Shown in pieces: positions 1 through 11,196 of a DNA stretch of 64,000 bases. The notes beneath the pieces were generated by a model. That model saw only the letters and a program-made list of their open reading frames with translations. It was not told the DNA's origin and made no database searches. Origin of the DNA: an uncultured Bacteroidia bacterium (GTDB lineage Bacteria; Bacteroidota; Bacteroidia; Bacteroidales; UBA932). Position 1 is the stretch's first letter; each line of letters begins with the position of its first letter. The stretch covers positions 1 to 64,000 of the forward strand of contig CACZCQ010000005.1 in NCBI GenBank assembly GCA_902779765.1. The letters are read 5' to 3'. The position numbers and the translations under genes were made by a program.

Positions 1-187
1 CCGTCGTGGCGACATGGTCCGCTTCGGAACCTACACCGAGGCTGACGAAGACAAGTACCAGGGTGTGAAGCACGCAATCGTCGCTTCCGACTGGGTATAC
101 GACGCCACCGGTTACACCACCGTGTTCCCGATCCCCGTCTCTGTCATCAGCCTTAACAGCAACCTCACCCAGAACCCCGGCTACTAA
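1..187 (+). CDS. RagB/SusD family nutrient uptake outer membrane lipoprotein (C-terminal end only)
   Basis: Only the last 61 codons are in the window; the frame opens at base 2 and ends with TAA at 185-187. The translated end contains FPIPVSVISLNSNLTQNPGY, the characteristic close of SusD/RagB proteins (FPIP...E/S..LN.NL.QNPGY). In this family the protein is a surface lipoprotein that caps a SusC/RagA TonB-dependent transporter and binds glycan or peptide. A SusC partner would be expected upstream, outside the window. A strong terminator follows directly, so this is the last gene of its transcript. Family assignment is confident; the substrate cannot be told. Confidence 0.85.
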   Translation, partial: RRGDMVRFGTYTEADEDKYQGVKHAIVASDWVYDATGYTTVFPIPVSVISLNSNLTQNPGY

Positions 188-209
188 TAGTCTGAGTACT
201 GTGAATGAT

Positions 210-243
210 AAAGGAGGATGGCCCGTTTGGGCCATCCTCCTTT
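210..243. terminator. Bidirectional intrinsic terminator between SusD and the propeller lipoprotein
   Basis: A perfect 15-base stem, AAAGGAGGATGGCCC paired with its complement across a GTTT loop, has A-runs on the left and TTTATTT on the right. It lies between two convergent genes and can serve both. Confidence 0.9.
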
Positions 244-265
244 ATTTATATATATGGTAACTTCG

Positions 266-1759
266 CTACTTTGATGCATAGCCGGCCTGGATTGCCGGCT
301 GGCTTATCATCCTGGAAAGGTCCTTGACGGACTGCCTGACAGGTTCTACAGTGAATTCAGGAACGTTATATGAATATACCCGGTCCTTCTTTCCTGTCAG
401 GTCCCTTGGCGGAAGCATAAAAGCCTTGCTTGCCTTGCCATTGTCGAAATAAGTGAAATATGTTCTCGTAAAGAGACCGTCGTCCCTGCGTGAAGTAAAA
501 GCAATCCAACGGCCGTTCGAAGTCCAGTTGTGGAAACTGTCAGCATCGTCGCTGTTGGCCTCGGCAAGCGGCCATGCATCCCCTGTTTCCAGGTCCTTGA
601 CCCAAAGGTCACTGCCACGGTGCCAGATATGGAAGGTACCGTATTCACCGAGCGAGAACAGCAGATAGCGACCGTCGGGAGATATTCTGGCCTCCATCGC
701 GCTGAGATCCTGGGATTTCGCGTCATAAACCAACTCCTCGTTCCCGAAAGTCCTCGTGGAAGGATCGAAACTCCTGCGGACTATGTCATAGTAGATCTTG
801 TCAAAGCATATGGCGATGCTGTCGCTGGGCAGGGTTGCTATTTCAGGCTGGCGGGCGGATGAATAATAAAGGTACTTTCCGTCCGGCGACCAGGTGGGGA
901 ATGTCTCGAAAGCGAGCGGGTCGTCCGCAATCTTGCTGACTTCGTTACGGTCGATGTCGTAGAGTATGAGATCCGATGCCGGATCCTGAACTTCGAGCTT
1001 ATGGATGTTCTTCTCGTGGAAGAACTGGCGGGTCTTGTTGACCGAATATGCGATCAGTTTCTCCTCGGGATGCCAGGCAGGATAGACTCCGGCGGATATG
1101 GTAGAGTCGGTCTTGAGACTGACCTTGCGCGCCTCATCCCCGGTCACGATAAGAGTCCCGCCAAGTACCTGACGGATATGCATCTGCCAATTCTCGGTAC
1201 GGCCGTTCTGGAACTGATGGCAGTTCATGCACTGCTGCTCCTTCGGGTTGTAATGCATCCTGTTGTTGTAGACTTCCCTGTCCTCCCCTGTGGAAAGATT
1301 CCTCTGACGGATTGAAAACGCCGTGTAGAACTCATAGGACGGTGCCAATAGCCTGTAGACAAGGTATTCATCGATCGGATCTTCAGCCACATGGATGGCA
1401 AAACCACCCAGTTCATTCCACTTCCCGTTCCTCTTTACGAATATGCTTCCATTCAAGTCTGCTCCCTTGTTCTCCTCGAGCAGGCTCCGCCATTCCTTCA
1501 GGCCGGGTTCCACATCCTTCCCTCCGAATACCAGCTCGCCGCCGGTGCTGCCGGCCAGACGTGTGACGAAGCGGTCACCTTCGTTGGCTATTGAGAATTT
1601 CAGCGGAGACAGGTTGAAAGGAATGGTGACATCGGTATAATCCGGAGAAAGGGCGGCCATTTCGTCAAGCTTGGCGGCGTTCTCAGGGCAACGGACAGTG
1701 CAGGAAAGTACAAATGGCAGCGACAGCGCCGCAAGAATAATTCTCTTTATCATGGTCAT
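266..1759 (-). CDS. TolB-like PD40 beta-propeller lipoprotein with a c-type haem motif
   Basis: The product is 497 aa from the ATG at 1759, whose A is the last base of the upstream gene's TGA (TGATG), indicating translational coupling; an ATG at 1753 is the alternative. A lipoprotein signal ends in LPFVLSC (Cys20). Later repeats such as PAWHPEEKLIAYS, PTWSPDGKYLYYSS and ARISPDGRYLLFS are PD40/TolB-like propeller blades. A single CMNCH (about residues 177-181) is a classical CxxCH haem c attachment motif sitting before the propeller. I infer an envelope protein, possibly redox-active. It is the third gene of an operon with a thioredoxin-fold lipoprotein and a membrane protein. Similar proteins are often called TolB, but no TolB-Pal operon is present, so that function is unlikely. 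Confidence 0.75.
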   Translation of the reverse strand: MTMIKRIILAALSLPFVLSCTVRCPENAAKLDEMAALSPDYTDVTIPFNLSPLKFSIANEGDRFVTRLAGSTGGELVFGGKDVEPGLKEWRSLLEENKGADLNGSIFVKRNGKWNELGGFAIHVAEDPIDEYLVYRLLAPSYEFYTAFSIRQRNLSTGEDREVYNNRMHYNPKEQQCMNCHQFQNGRTENWQMHIRQVLGGTLIVTGDEARKVSLKTDSTISAGVYPAWHPEEKLIAYSVNKTRQFFHEKNIHKLEVQDPASDLILYDIDRNEVSKIADDPLAFETFPTWSPDGKYLYYSSARQPEIATLPSDSIAICFDKIYYDIVRRSFDPSTRTFGNEELVYDAKSQDLSAMEARISPDGRYLLFSLGEYGTFHIWHRGSDLWVKDLETGDAWPLAEANSDDADSFHNWTSNGRWIAFTSRRDDGLFTRTYFTYFDNGKASKAFMLPPRDLTGKKDRVYSYNVPEFTVEPVRQSVKDLSRMISQPAIQAGYASK

Positions 1760-3543
1760 CAATCCGTTGTGATGTCTTTTACGAAATAAATATAGTACCA
1801 ATACGTATCACCGTACTTCTCCTTGAATTTGGCTTTGTCCTCTCCAGAAGAAGCGGCGGAAGCCTCGGAGCTGAAGTTGACGAACTTGCTGACGATGGAA
1901 GACCTGGGACCTCCGAGATCGCGTGCGACCGCATCTATCTCAGCCTGGTTGCGGCCTATGTAGGCAAACAGGATAGCCGCCTCTCCAACGTGGGTCGGAA
2001 TTCTCCGTCCGCTTTGGAGAAGCTTGTCATAGTAGTACCAGAACATGTCGATGTCCTTCATGGTCATGGCCGATGCAAGGGCGAGGTCCAGCATTATCCC
2101 CTCAGGATTCTCCTGAAGCAGGTAATGGTTGTTTATTGTGTTCTCCACCACCGCGCTGCTCATGTACTTGACCTCCTCGAAACGGTCCAGCTGCCTGAAC
2201 ATCGCATACTCCGGGTCATTGGCAAGCAAGGTCGGATTGTCGAGATAAGACCTGTATTTACGAACCCATTTGCGCTGGTACATATTCCTGCCGATGATGT
2301 CAAGATATTTCTCGACAAGGGCCGGGTTCTCCTTTCCCGTGAACAACGCCACCTTTGCCTGGTACTTGTACCTGTCGAGCGTCCTCTGGAACATCATCGA
2401 CATCTCCCACGCCCAGCGGGTGCTGTAGTTGATCAAGCCGTTGTAGAAGAACACCGTCGGGGCACAGACCTCTGTTTGGGAAATCTGGGCGGGAGTGTCG
2501 ATATCCACGGACTCGTTGGAGAAGGTGAACATCCTGTCGCAGATCTGGCCTTTGTGGAACAGGGCTATATTCCTGTACATCACGATTATGCGGGTTGGAT
2601 TCCCGGACTTTGAAGCAAGTTTCAGTGCCTTGTCCCAGTCGTTACGCTCGATAGCCTGCTGCATGGCTATCTCCAGATGGAAGTTGTGGTTCCTGTATGA
2701 GAATGCCACTATACATGCGGCGGCGACCAGCACGAAAACAACCCGCGAAACGGTTCCCTTGATAAAGCCAGTCCTGAACAGAGGAAGGATGACCATGGAA
2801 ACCATCGCCAGTGCGAGCGGGATGAATCGCTTGTGGTTGTCCACGAAATCCATGTAGGGAGAGCCGGCGAAGAAGGTATATTTCGTATCGATGTGGGTGA
2901 AAACGAAATGGGTATAAATCAGCGGTACCAGGGCGATGCAGAGCACCCCAAGGGCTGCAGCACCCCATCGCCGGTCAAGAAGGGCTGTCAGGACTATTGC
3001 AAGAGCGGCAAGAAGTGCATATATTCCGATCAACGGATAACCGACAACGACAACTGCGGCCGGATAAAGCAGGTTCCAGCGTTTGTCCTTGATACGGATC
3101 CATCCCAATATGGCAAGCGCGGCGAATATGAGTCCGAGAGTCTGGGAATACAGGAGCCCCTGTGCTCTGAATACATGCAGGGAATAGTCAAACCCTGAGA
3201 TGAACAGGAAGGCGAATATGGCCGGAAGCATATCGGCCATCCAAGAGTCCTCCTGCTTCTGGGACATCCGGATGGCCTTCATCACCACGGTCAGCAGGAA
3301 GAGGCTCAGAAGTACCAGGGAAGCCTGCAGGACGGAAGACGCTCCGCCGATCTGGGTCAGGATACTTCCCAGGACAGGGAGGGCGACACCCGGTTGCAGC
3401 CCCAGGTTGAGATAGAAGGTCATATCCGGCCAGAGAGACTGTTCAAACATCTTCTGCAGGACCGGCAGTTTCATGACCAGGACGAGGGCCATGGCAATAA
3501 ATACCACGGCTCCTCCGATCAGTTTCGTATTCCTTAGTTTCAT
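1759..3543 (-). CDS. Polytopic membrane protein, DUF6057-like
   Basis: The product is 594 aa. The N-terminal half (to about residue 300) is a series of hydrophobic helices broken by short loops; the C-terminal half is soluble and rich in helices with aromatic residues (RWAWEMSMMFQRTLDRYKYQ), probably periplasmic and possibly TPR-like. It resembles the Bacteroidales family labelled DUF6057, whose function is unknown; I am moderately sure of that label. It begins 6 bases after the upstream thioredoxin-fold gene and its stop codon overlaps the start of the haem-propeller gene, so the three are probably made together. A role in building or folding envelope components is only a guess. Confidence 0.65.
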   Translation of the reverse strand: MKLRNTKLIGGAVVFIAMALVLVMKLPVLQKMFEQSLWPDMTFYLNLGLQPGVALPVLGSILTQIGGASSVLQASLVLLSLFLLTVVMKAIRMSQKQEDSWMADMLPAIFAFLFISGFDYSLHVFRAQGLLYSQTLGLIFAALAILGWIRIKDKRWNLLYPAAVVVVGYPLIGIYALLAALAIVLTALLDRRWGAAALGVLCIALVPLIYTHFVFTHIDTKYTFFAGSPYMDFVDNHKRFIPLALAMVSMVILPLFRTGFIKGTVSRVVFVLVAAACIVAFSYRNHNFHLEIAMQQAIERNDWDKALKLASKSGNPTRIIVMYRNIALFHKGQICDRMFTFSNESVDIDTPAQISQTEVCAPTVFFYNGLINYSTRWAWEMSMMFQRTLDRYKYQAKVALFTGKENPALVEKYLDIIGRNMYQRKWVRKYRSYLDNPTLLANDPEYAMFRQLDRFEEVKYMSSAVVENTINNHYLLQENPEGIMLDLALASAMTMKDIDMFWYYYDKLLQSGRRIPTHVGEAAILFAYIGRNQAEIDAVARDLGGPRSSIVSKFVNFSSEASAASSGEDKAKFKEKYGDTYWYYIYFVKDITTD

Positions 3544-3549
3544 ATAGTC

Positions 3550-4563
3550 TTAATCAAAGAGTCGTTCCAAACCATCCTCGATTTCCTCCGCCCTTTTCCC
3601 TCTGGCCACGATCCTGCCATCGGAATCAATGACTACAATCCGGGGCAGTCCTTCGAAACCATAGAGTCCGGCTGCTTTGTCCCCTGCCTCGGGACCATTG
3701 GAGAAACAGTTGCCGAACAGGCCGAATTCCTTCTCACACTCTTCCATCCTCGACATGTCACTGTCCAGGGACACATTGAACATCGCAAGTCCCTGTTTCT
3801 CGTATTTATGGCAAAGGTCCGTGATCTTCGGGATGACTGAGGAGGCTTCCCTCGCCCAGCTTGCCCAGAACAAGAGCACCGTCGCCTTGTTTACAGATAC
3901 GATATCGGACAGCTTCACTTCTACGCTGTCCCGTCCGGTCATTGCAAAATCCTTGAACGGCATCCCTGGCTCCGTGTCGACCCTTGACTGGGAAAGAGTC
4001 CGATAATGAGTGACAACCGGATCATCCTGGAATTCCGGCGAGAGCCGGTCACAATAGTCCAGAAGTTCACGGTCACTGACATAACTGTAGAGATTCGAGA
4101 TCAGAAGGGATCCCAGGACGTTGTCGCTGTTCCTCTCGAACATTTCCTTGACCAGGCTGAGATAGCCTTCAGTGTCATCAGGAGCGAGGGCGTCCTTGCG
4201 GATCTTGAATTCCACCATGTCCTCGTTTGCCTTGGTTCCCTTAATCTCTATATGGCTGATCCTGGCATCACCGGTGACCGTAATCTTCCTGTTCTCGAGA
4301 AGGACCGGTATGTCGATAGGATATGTTACCCCCCTGGCGTTGTTGATGTATGCCAGGCAGGGTGTCTCGACCTTCCCCTTGAAAGTAAACTTGCCATCCT
4401 TCACTACCGCTGTCCCGATGGTGCTGCCAAATGCATCCAGAAGGCAGATGTCACCTTCATCGAGGTCTATGATGTCTCCGTTTATCGTGTATCCTCTCCC
4501 GCCGCAGGCAACCGTCAGGAAAGAAATCAACATGGCTGAAAACAACGTTCTGATACGCGTCAT
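3550..4563 (-). CDS. Thioredoxin-fold (TlpA/DUF4369-like) lipoprotein lacking the CxxC
   Basis: The product is 337 aa. A lipoprotein signal ends in FLTVAC (Cys20). Residues about 25-110 look like the DUF4369 domain common in Bacteroidales, and about 200-335 like a TlpA/AhpC-TSA thioredoxin domain (MPFKDFAMTGRDSVEVKLSD, then TVLLFWASW). Where the family has WCxxC, this protein reads W-A-R-E-A (residues 236-240): both cysteines are replaced, so it cannot act as a dithiol oxidoreductase. It may keep a binding or chaperone role. First gene of an operon with the membrane protein and the haem-propeller lipoprotein; a Bacteroidales -7 box lies upstream at 4608-4615. Confidence 0.8.
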   Translation of the reverse strand: MTRIRTLFSAMLISFLTVACGGRGYTINGDIIDLDEGDICLLDAFGSTIGTAVVKDGKFTFKGKVETPCLAYINNARGVTYPIDIPVLLENRKITVTGDARISHIEIKGTKANEDMVEFKIRKDALAPDDTEGYLSLVKEMFERNSDNVLGSLLISNLYSYVSDRELLDYCDRLSPEFQDDPVVTHYRTLSQSRVDTEPGMPFKDFAMTGRDSVEVKLSDIVSVNKATVLLFWASWAREASSVIPKITDLCHKYEKQGLAMFNVSLDSDMSRMEECEKEFGLFGNCFSNGPEAGDKAAGLYGFEGLPRIVVIDSDGRIVARGKRAEEIEDGLERLFD

Positions 4564-4607
4564 CCCTTCGTTCTCCTCTCTGTTATTTTATGGATTAATA
4601 GTTATTA

Positions 4608-4615
4608 CAAATATA
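4608..4615 (-). promoter_or_regulatory. -7 box for the thioredoxin-fold operon
   Basis: The minus strand reads TATATTTG, an exact match to the Bacteroidales TAnnTTTG element, 45 bases before the ATG at 4563. No clear TTTG is seen at the expected upstream distance. Confidence 0.5.
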
Positions 4616-4636
4616 GCAAAAATGGTTTTTTAATCT

Positions 4637-4644
4637 TATCTTTG
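4637..4644 (+). promoter_or_regulatory. -7 box for glyA
   Basis: TATCTTTG matches TAnnTTTG exactly and lies 54 bases before the glyA ATG. The upstream -33 element is not clear. It is arranged divergently with the minus-strand box at 4608-4615. Confidence 0.55.
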
Positions 4645-4697
4645 TTTAATCGAAACAGGTGAATTGACAACTGAAACAAACAATAATCCAGATAATC

Positions 4698-6026
4698 ATG
4701 AAACAAGACCTTCAGATTTTCGATCTGATAAGAAACGAAAAGGATAGGCAATCTTCCGGACTTGAACTGATTGCATCTGAAAACTACGTCAGCGACCATG
4801 TACTCGAAGCCATGGGATCGATCTGCACCAACAAATATGCAGAGGGCTATCCCGGGAAGAGGTATTACGGCGGATGCCAGGTAGTTGACCAGATCGAGCA
4901 GATTGCGATCGACCGCCTGTGCAAGATCTATGATGCCGAATATGCCAACGTCCAGCCCCATTCGGGAGCTCAGGCCAACATGGCCGTAACAATGGCATGT
5001 CTCAAGCCCGGCGACACCTTCATGGGTCTGGATCTTTCACAGGGAGGCCACCTCACCCATGGCTCACCGGTCAATGCTTCCGGTATCCTCTACCATGCTG
5101 TCGCATACGGTCTCAACGAAGAGACGGGAATGGTGGACTACGACAAGATGGAGGAGATAGCCCTCGAATGCAAACCCAAACTCATCATCGGAGGTGCTTC
5201 AGCATACTCCCGCGAATGGGATTACGAGAGGATGCGTGAGATTGCCGACAAGGTCGGTGCAATACTATGGATTGACATGGCCCATACCGCAGGCCTCATC
5301 GCTGCCGGTCTGCTGAAGAACCCCGTGAAATACGCCCATATAGTCACTTCCACCACCCACAAGACACTTCGTGGTCCCCGTGGCGGTATAATCCTCATGG
5401 GCAAGGACTTCGACAATCCCTGGGGGCTCAAGACTCCCAAGGGAGAGATCAAGAAGATGAGCGCCATCCTGAATTCAAGCGTATTCCCCGGAGTCCAGGG
5501 AGGTCCGCTCGAGCATGTGATCGCCGCCAAGGCTGTCGCCTTCTATGAGGCGATGCAGCCAGAATATGTCGAGTACCAGAAGCAGGTCATGGCTAACGCC
5601 AAGAAGATGGCCGAGGCGTTCGTGAACAGGGGTTACAAGGTAGTCTCAGGCGGCACGGACAACCACCTGATGCTCATCGACCTGAGGACCAAGTTCCCGG
5701 ACGTGACTGGCAGGATGGCGGAGAAGGAACTCGAAAGGGCTGAGATAACCCTGAACAAGAATATGGTTCCTTTCGACACCCGTTCTCCTTTCAAGACTTC
5801 CGGAGTCAGGGTCGGTACGCCTGCCATCACTTCGCGCGGTTTCGTCGAGAAGGACATGGTCGACATCGTTGAACTGATCGACATGGTACTGACAGCTGTT
5901 GCCAAGTATGCAGATGTTGTCAACGGGGTCACAGAGGAAGGCAAGGATGAATATGAGGCCGTCCTTGAGAATGTCCGCCACAAGGTTCACAACATGACCG
6001 CCGGACGTCCCCTCAACAAGTACTAG
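4698..6026 (+). CDS. glyA: Serine hydroxymethyltransferase
   Basis: The product is 442 aa, a cytoplasmic PLP enzyme that interconverts serine and glycine while passing a one-carbon unit to tetrahydrofolate. Family motifs are clear: [13 protein letters not shown] near the start, [19 protein letters not shown], and the PLP lysine in [13 protein letters not shown] (Lys222). Length is slightly above the usual 410-430. It is monocistronic, with its own -7 box and a hairpin terminator. Functionally it pairs with the glycine cleavage genes at 36553-40864, since both feed one-carbon metabolism. Confidence 0.97.
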   Translation: MKQDLQIFDLIRNEKDRQSSGLELIASENYVSDHVLEAMGSICTNKYAEGYPGKRYYGGCQVVDQIEQIAIDRLCKIYDAEYANVQPHSGAQANMAVTMACLKPGDTFMGLDLSQGGHLTHGSPVNASGILYHAVAYGLNEETGMVDYDKMEEIALECKPKLIIGGASAYSREWDYERMREIADKVGAILWIDMAHTAGLIAAGLLKNPVKYAHIVTSTTHKTLRGPRGGIILMGKDFDNPWGLKTPKGEIKKMSAILNSSVFPGVQGGPLEHVIAAKAVAFYEAMQPEYVEYQKQVMANAKKMAEAFVNRGYKVVSGGTDNHLMLIDLRTKFPDVTGRMAEKELERAEITLNKNMVPFDTRSPFKTSGVRVGTPAITSRGFVEKDMVDIVELIDMVLTAVAKYADVVNGVTEEGKDEYEAVLENVRHKVHNMTAGRPLNKY

Positions 6027-6049
6027 CAGTCCTAATACATGACATCCAT

Positions 6050-6088
6050 CTGGCTGACCCCAATCCCGGGCCAGCCAGTTTTGTTTTC
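6050..6088 (+). terminator. glyA terminator
   Basis: A stem CTGGCTG-A-CCC pairs with GGG-C-CAGCCAG and is followed by GTTTTGTTTT. It starts 24 bases after the glyA stop. Confidence 0.75.
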
Positions 6089-6140
6089 TGTACCTTTTTA
6101 CGATGCAAGGATATACTGCCAATGATGTGCGTGATGGGTG

Positions 6141-6278
6141 GAGACATTTGGCATCCGGGGGACTCCGCTTCGCTCCGGCCCCTCCCATTGTCTAATTCGT
6201 CCTTACGGACTCATGACAATGGGCCCCTCCCCCTATACTTGTCCGGGGGTGGACAAGCCCCCGGACGCCAAATGTCTC
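6141..6278. repeat. Large palindromic element A (REP/MITE-like)
   Basis: This 138-base non-coding element is bounded by arms 6141-6161 and 6258-6278, which are complementary over 20 of 21 bases (outer 12 bases GAGACATTTGGC perfect). Smaller perfect hairpins sit inside: CCCATTGTC/GACAATGGG (6184-6192/6215-6223) and GTCCGGGGG/CCCCCGGAC (6241-6249/6258-6266). The minus strand carries GAGCGAAGCG at 6176-6167, preceded by a G-rich run. The same core recurs in elements B and C. No coding potential is seen. Confidence 0.75.
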
Positions 6279-6296
6279 TCACCAAGTCAATACCAG

Positions 6297-6461
6297 AGTT
6301 GGAATTGACTGTCACAGAGGCTTGGCCCCCCTCGGCCAAGGGAAGAGGGATGGGGCCCGCCGGATACAAGTCATCAGCGAAGCAGATGACGTAGGAGACG
6401 GTGGGAGGGTACGGAGTTGAGCGAAGCGAAACGGAGCCCTCCGTGACAGCCAATTCTAACT
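6297..6461. repeat. Large palindromic element B (REP/MITE-like)
   Basis: This 165-base element is bounded by arms 6297-6315 and 6443-6461, complementary at 17 of 19 bases. Inner hairpins include CTTGGCC/GGCCAAG (6321-6340) and GTCATC/GATGAC (6370-6390). The core GAGCGAAGCGAAACGG lies at 6419-6434 on the plus strand, so B is oriented opposite to A. The arms are unrelated in sequence to those of A or C. Together A and B fill most of the 523-base gap between glyA and the ompA-like gene. Confidence 0.75.
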
Positions 6462-6494
6462 CAAAAGCATTGGAAGATGATTTATCATGGAACG

Positions 6495-6526
6495 AAAAAA
6501 GGCTGACTCGGAGGAGTCAGCCTTTT
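6495..6526 (-). terminator. Terminator of the ompA-like gene
   Basis: On the minus strand, AAAAGGCTGACTC pairs with GAGTCAGCCTTTT and is followed by a T-run. It lies 24 bases beyond the stop of the gene ending at 6550. Confidence 0.88.
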
Positions 6527-6549
6527 GGGTCTGAGTTGTACCGGGTCGA

Positions 6550-7731
6550 TTACTCGACGAGAGCGGCACGGCTCTGAGGATTGTTTCCGAAGAGGTCGAA
6601 CATGTGGTCAACTTCGATGTTCTCCCTAGGAATTCCATACTGCTTGGTGAGGATGTCAACAACGAGCTGGGCCCTGTTGGTGGAGAGCTTGGTGTTGATC
6701 TTCTCGTTACCAGTACCGGAGTCGGCGGAACCTGTAACCTTAAGCTTGGCATCCGGGCTGAGCTTGGAAGCGAAAGCGTGGAGGTGAGCAAGCTCGTTCT
6801 TGTTGAGGGTGTCCTTTGCAAGGTCGAAGAAGAGAACGATCTGCTTCTTGCCCTCAGTCTTGATGACGACCGGTTCCGGTTTGAAGTTCTTGGCAGCCTC
6901 AAGCTCTTCGGCAAGACCCTTCTTGTCGATCTCGAGAGCCTTGACCTTGTCCTGGAGAGCCTTGTAGTCAGCCTCGGTGAAAGGAAGGACGACCGGCTTC
7001 GGAGCTACTGAGCTGTAACGATCCCAGTTGGTACGGCCGAGGTTGAAAGTGATACCGGCAGTTGCAGCAGGGACGAAAGCGAAGATGTGGTTCACGGTAG
7101 CCCTGGGGCTGATGGCGAGAACCTCGTGACGGGTGCTGAGAACGCTGAGGTCGATGTAGAGACCAACCCTGTCGCTGAGACGGAACTTGTTCAGGATACC
7201 TCCACCGACAGTCCACTCATCCTCAACTTCACGGTTATCTCCGTTGATAACTTTGTAGTAAGGGCTCTTGAAACCGAGCCAGCCGGCGGTGGCGTAAGGA
7301 ACGACATCCCAGAAACGGGTCTCCTTGTAACCGCTGAGGGCGTTGGAGATGTTCCAGAGGAGGTCGGCGTGTGCATAATGCATCGCATCCCAATCACCGG
7401 ATCCGTTGTCGATCATGGTGGTGTAGCCGGACTTTACCTTGAAGGAGTTGTCGATACCCCTGTAACCAATCCTGGCACCCACGCTGGGAGTAAACCACTT
7501 TCCGACGTTAGCCTCAACGGCAAGACCGCCGAATCCCCACTTAACATCAGGAGAGGAGAACAGGGTGTTGGCACCTGCTCCAAGGCTGATGAACCAGTTG
7601 TCACCAAACTCGTTGGTAAGATACGGGCCCCTGACGATGTTACCATTCTCGTCACGGTTGTTGTTTTCCTGAGCGAAGGCGGCTGTGAGAGTCATCAGCG
7701 CGATCGCAATGATACTGAATACCTTTTTCAT
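6550..7731 (-). CDS. OmpA family outer membrane protein
   Basis: The product is 393 aa with a Sec signal peptide (cleavage after TAAFA). Residues about 25-235 form an outer membrane barrel (FISLGAGANTLFS, VGARIGYRGI, ATAGITFNLG). A short charged coiled coil follows (about 250-285: ALQDKVKALEIDKKGLAEEL), then a C-terminal OmpA-like peptidoglycan-binding domain (IVLFFDLAKDTLNKNE, VTGSADSGTGNEKINTKLS, LSTNRAQLV). This is the usual abundant Bacteroidales OmpA architecture, tethering the outer membrane to the wall. It is monocistronic with its own promoter box and terminator, consistent with high expression. Confidence 0.92.
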   Translation of the reverse strand: MKKVFSIIAIALMTLTAAFAQENNNRDENGNIVRGPYLTNEFGDNWFISLGAGANTLFSSPDVKWGFGGLAVEANVGKWFTPSVGARIGYRGIDNSFKVKSGYTTMIDNGSGDWDAMHYAHADLLWNISNALSGYKETRFWDVVPYATAGWLGFKSPYYKVINGDNREVEDEWTVGGGILNKFRLSDRVGLYIDLSVLSTRHEVLAISPRATVNHIFAFVPAATAGITFNLGRTNWDRYSSVAPKPVVLPFTEADYKALQDKVKALEIDKKGLAEELEAAKNFKPEPVVIKTEGKKQIVLFFDLAKDTLNKNELAHLHAFASKLSPDAKLKVTGSADSGTGNEKINTKLSTNRAQLVVDILTKQYGIPRENIEVDHMFDLFGNNPQSRAALVE

Positions 7732-7783
7732 TACTATATAAACACTTAGATTGAATAATTCCTATTACATAATTTATCAAGTA

Positions 7784-7791
7784 CAAAGATA
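7784..7791 (-). promoter_or_regulatory. -7 box for the ompA-like gene
   Basis: The minus strand reads TATCTTTG, an exact TAnnTTTG, 53 bases before the ATG. A TTTG lies at 7818-7815 with 23-base spacing, slightly longer than ideal. Confidence 0.55.
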
Positions 7792-7806
7792 GTAATTATT
7801 TTATAA

Positions 7807-10971
<3,165 letters not shown>

Positions 10972-10981
10972 TCAGATTCAA

Positions 10982-11012
10982 CAAATATAATAAAAAAGAA
11001 CAGTCGGGACAA
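10982..11012 (-). promoter_or_regulatory. Promoter of the GH2 beta-galactosidase gene
   Basis: The minus strand carries TTG (11012-11010), a 20-base spacer and TATATTTG (10989-10982), 23 bases before the ATG at 10959. Both elements match the Bacteroidales consensus. Confidence 0.65.
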
Positions 11013-11042
11013 CGTGACAGATGGGGGTTTGGGCACTTCACA

Positions 11043-11075
11043 AAAAAAAGACACGGATTCTGCCGTGTCTTTTTT
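11043..11075. terminator. Terminator after tRNA-Cys
   Basis: AAAAAAAGACACGG pairs with CCGTGTCTTTTTT, with poly-A and poly-T flanks that make it usable on both strands. It follows the minus-strand tRNA by one base. Confidence 0.9.
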
Positions 11076-11076
11076 G

Positions 11077-11147
11077 AGGTGCCTAGCGGAATCGAACCGC
11101 TGTCCCAGGTTTTGCAGACCTGTGCCTAACCGCTCGGCCAAAGCACC
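11077..11147 (-). tRNA. tRNA-Cys (GCA)
   Basis: The minus strand folds as a tRNA. The acceptor stem is GGTGCTT/AGGCACC with discriminator U73, the known cysteine identity base. The anticodon loop reads CTGCAAA with anticodon GCA, and the T-arm is GTTCGATTC. The CCA end is not encoded. The gene has its own upstream promoter and a following terminator. Confidence 0.96.
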
Positions 11148-11159
11148 GTTATGGGATTG

Positions 11160-11189
11160 CAAATATACGAATATAATTTGATATTCAAA
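11160..11189 (-). promoter_or_regulatory. Promoter of tRNA-Cys
   Basis: The minus strand carries TTTG (11189-11186), an 18-base spacer and TATATTTG (11167-11160), 12 bases before the mature tRNA 5' end. Confidence 0.55.
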
Positions 11190-11196
11190 ATACCAA

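Noticed and set aside
266-1759. Calling the propeller lipoprotein TolB
   Set aside because: It has PD40 blades but no TolB N-terminal domain and no Tol-Pal neighbours, and it carries a haem motif.
6021-6550. A hidden small gene in the gap after glyA
   Set aside because: Open frames here follow the palindromic repeats and change with their orientation; no start context or conserved motif is seen.
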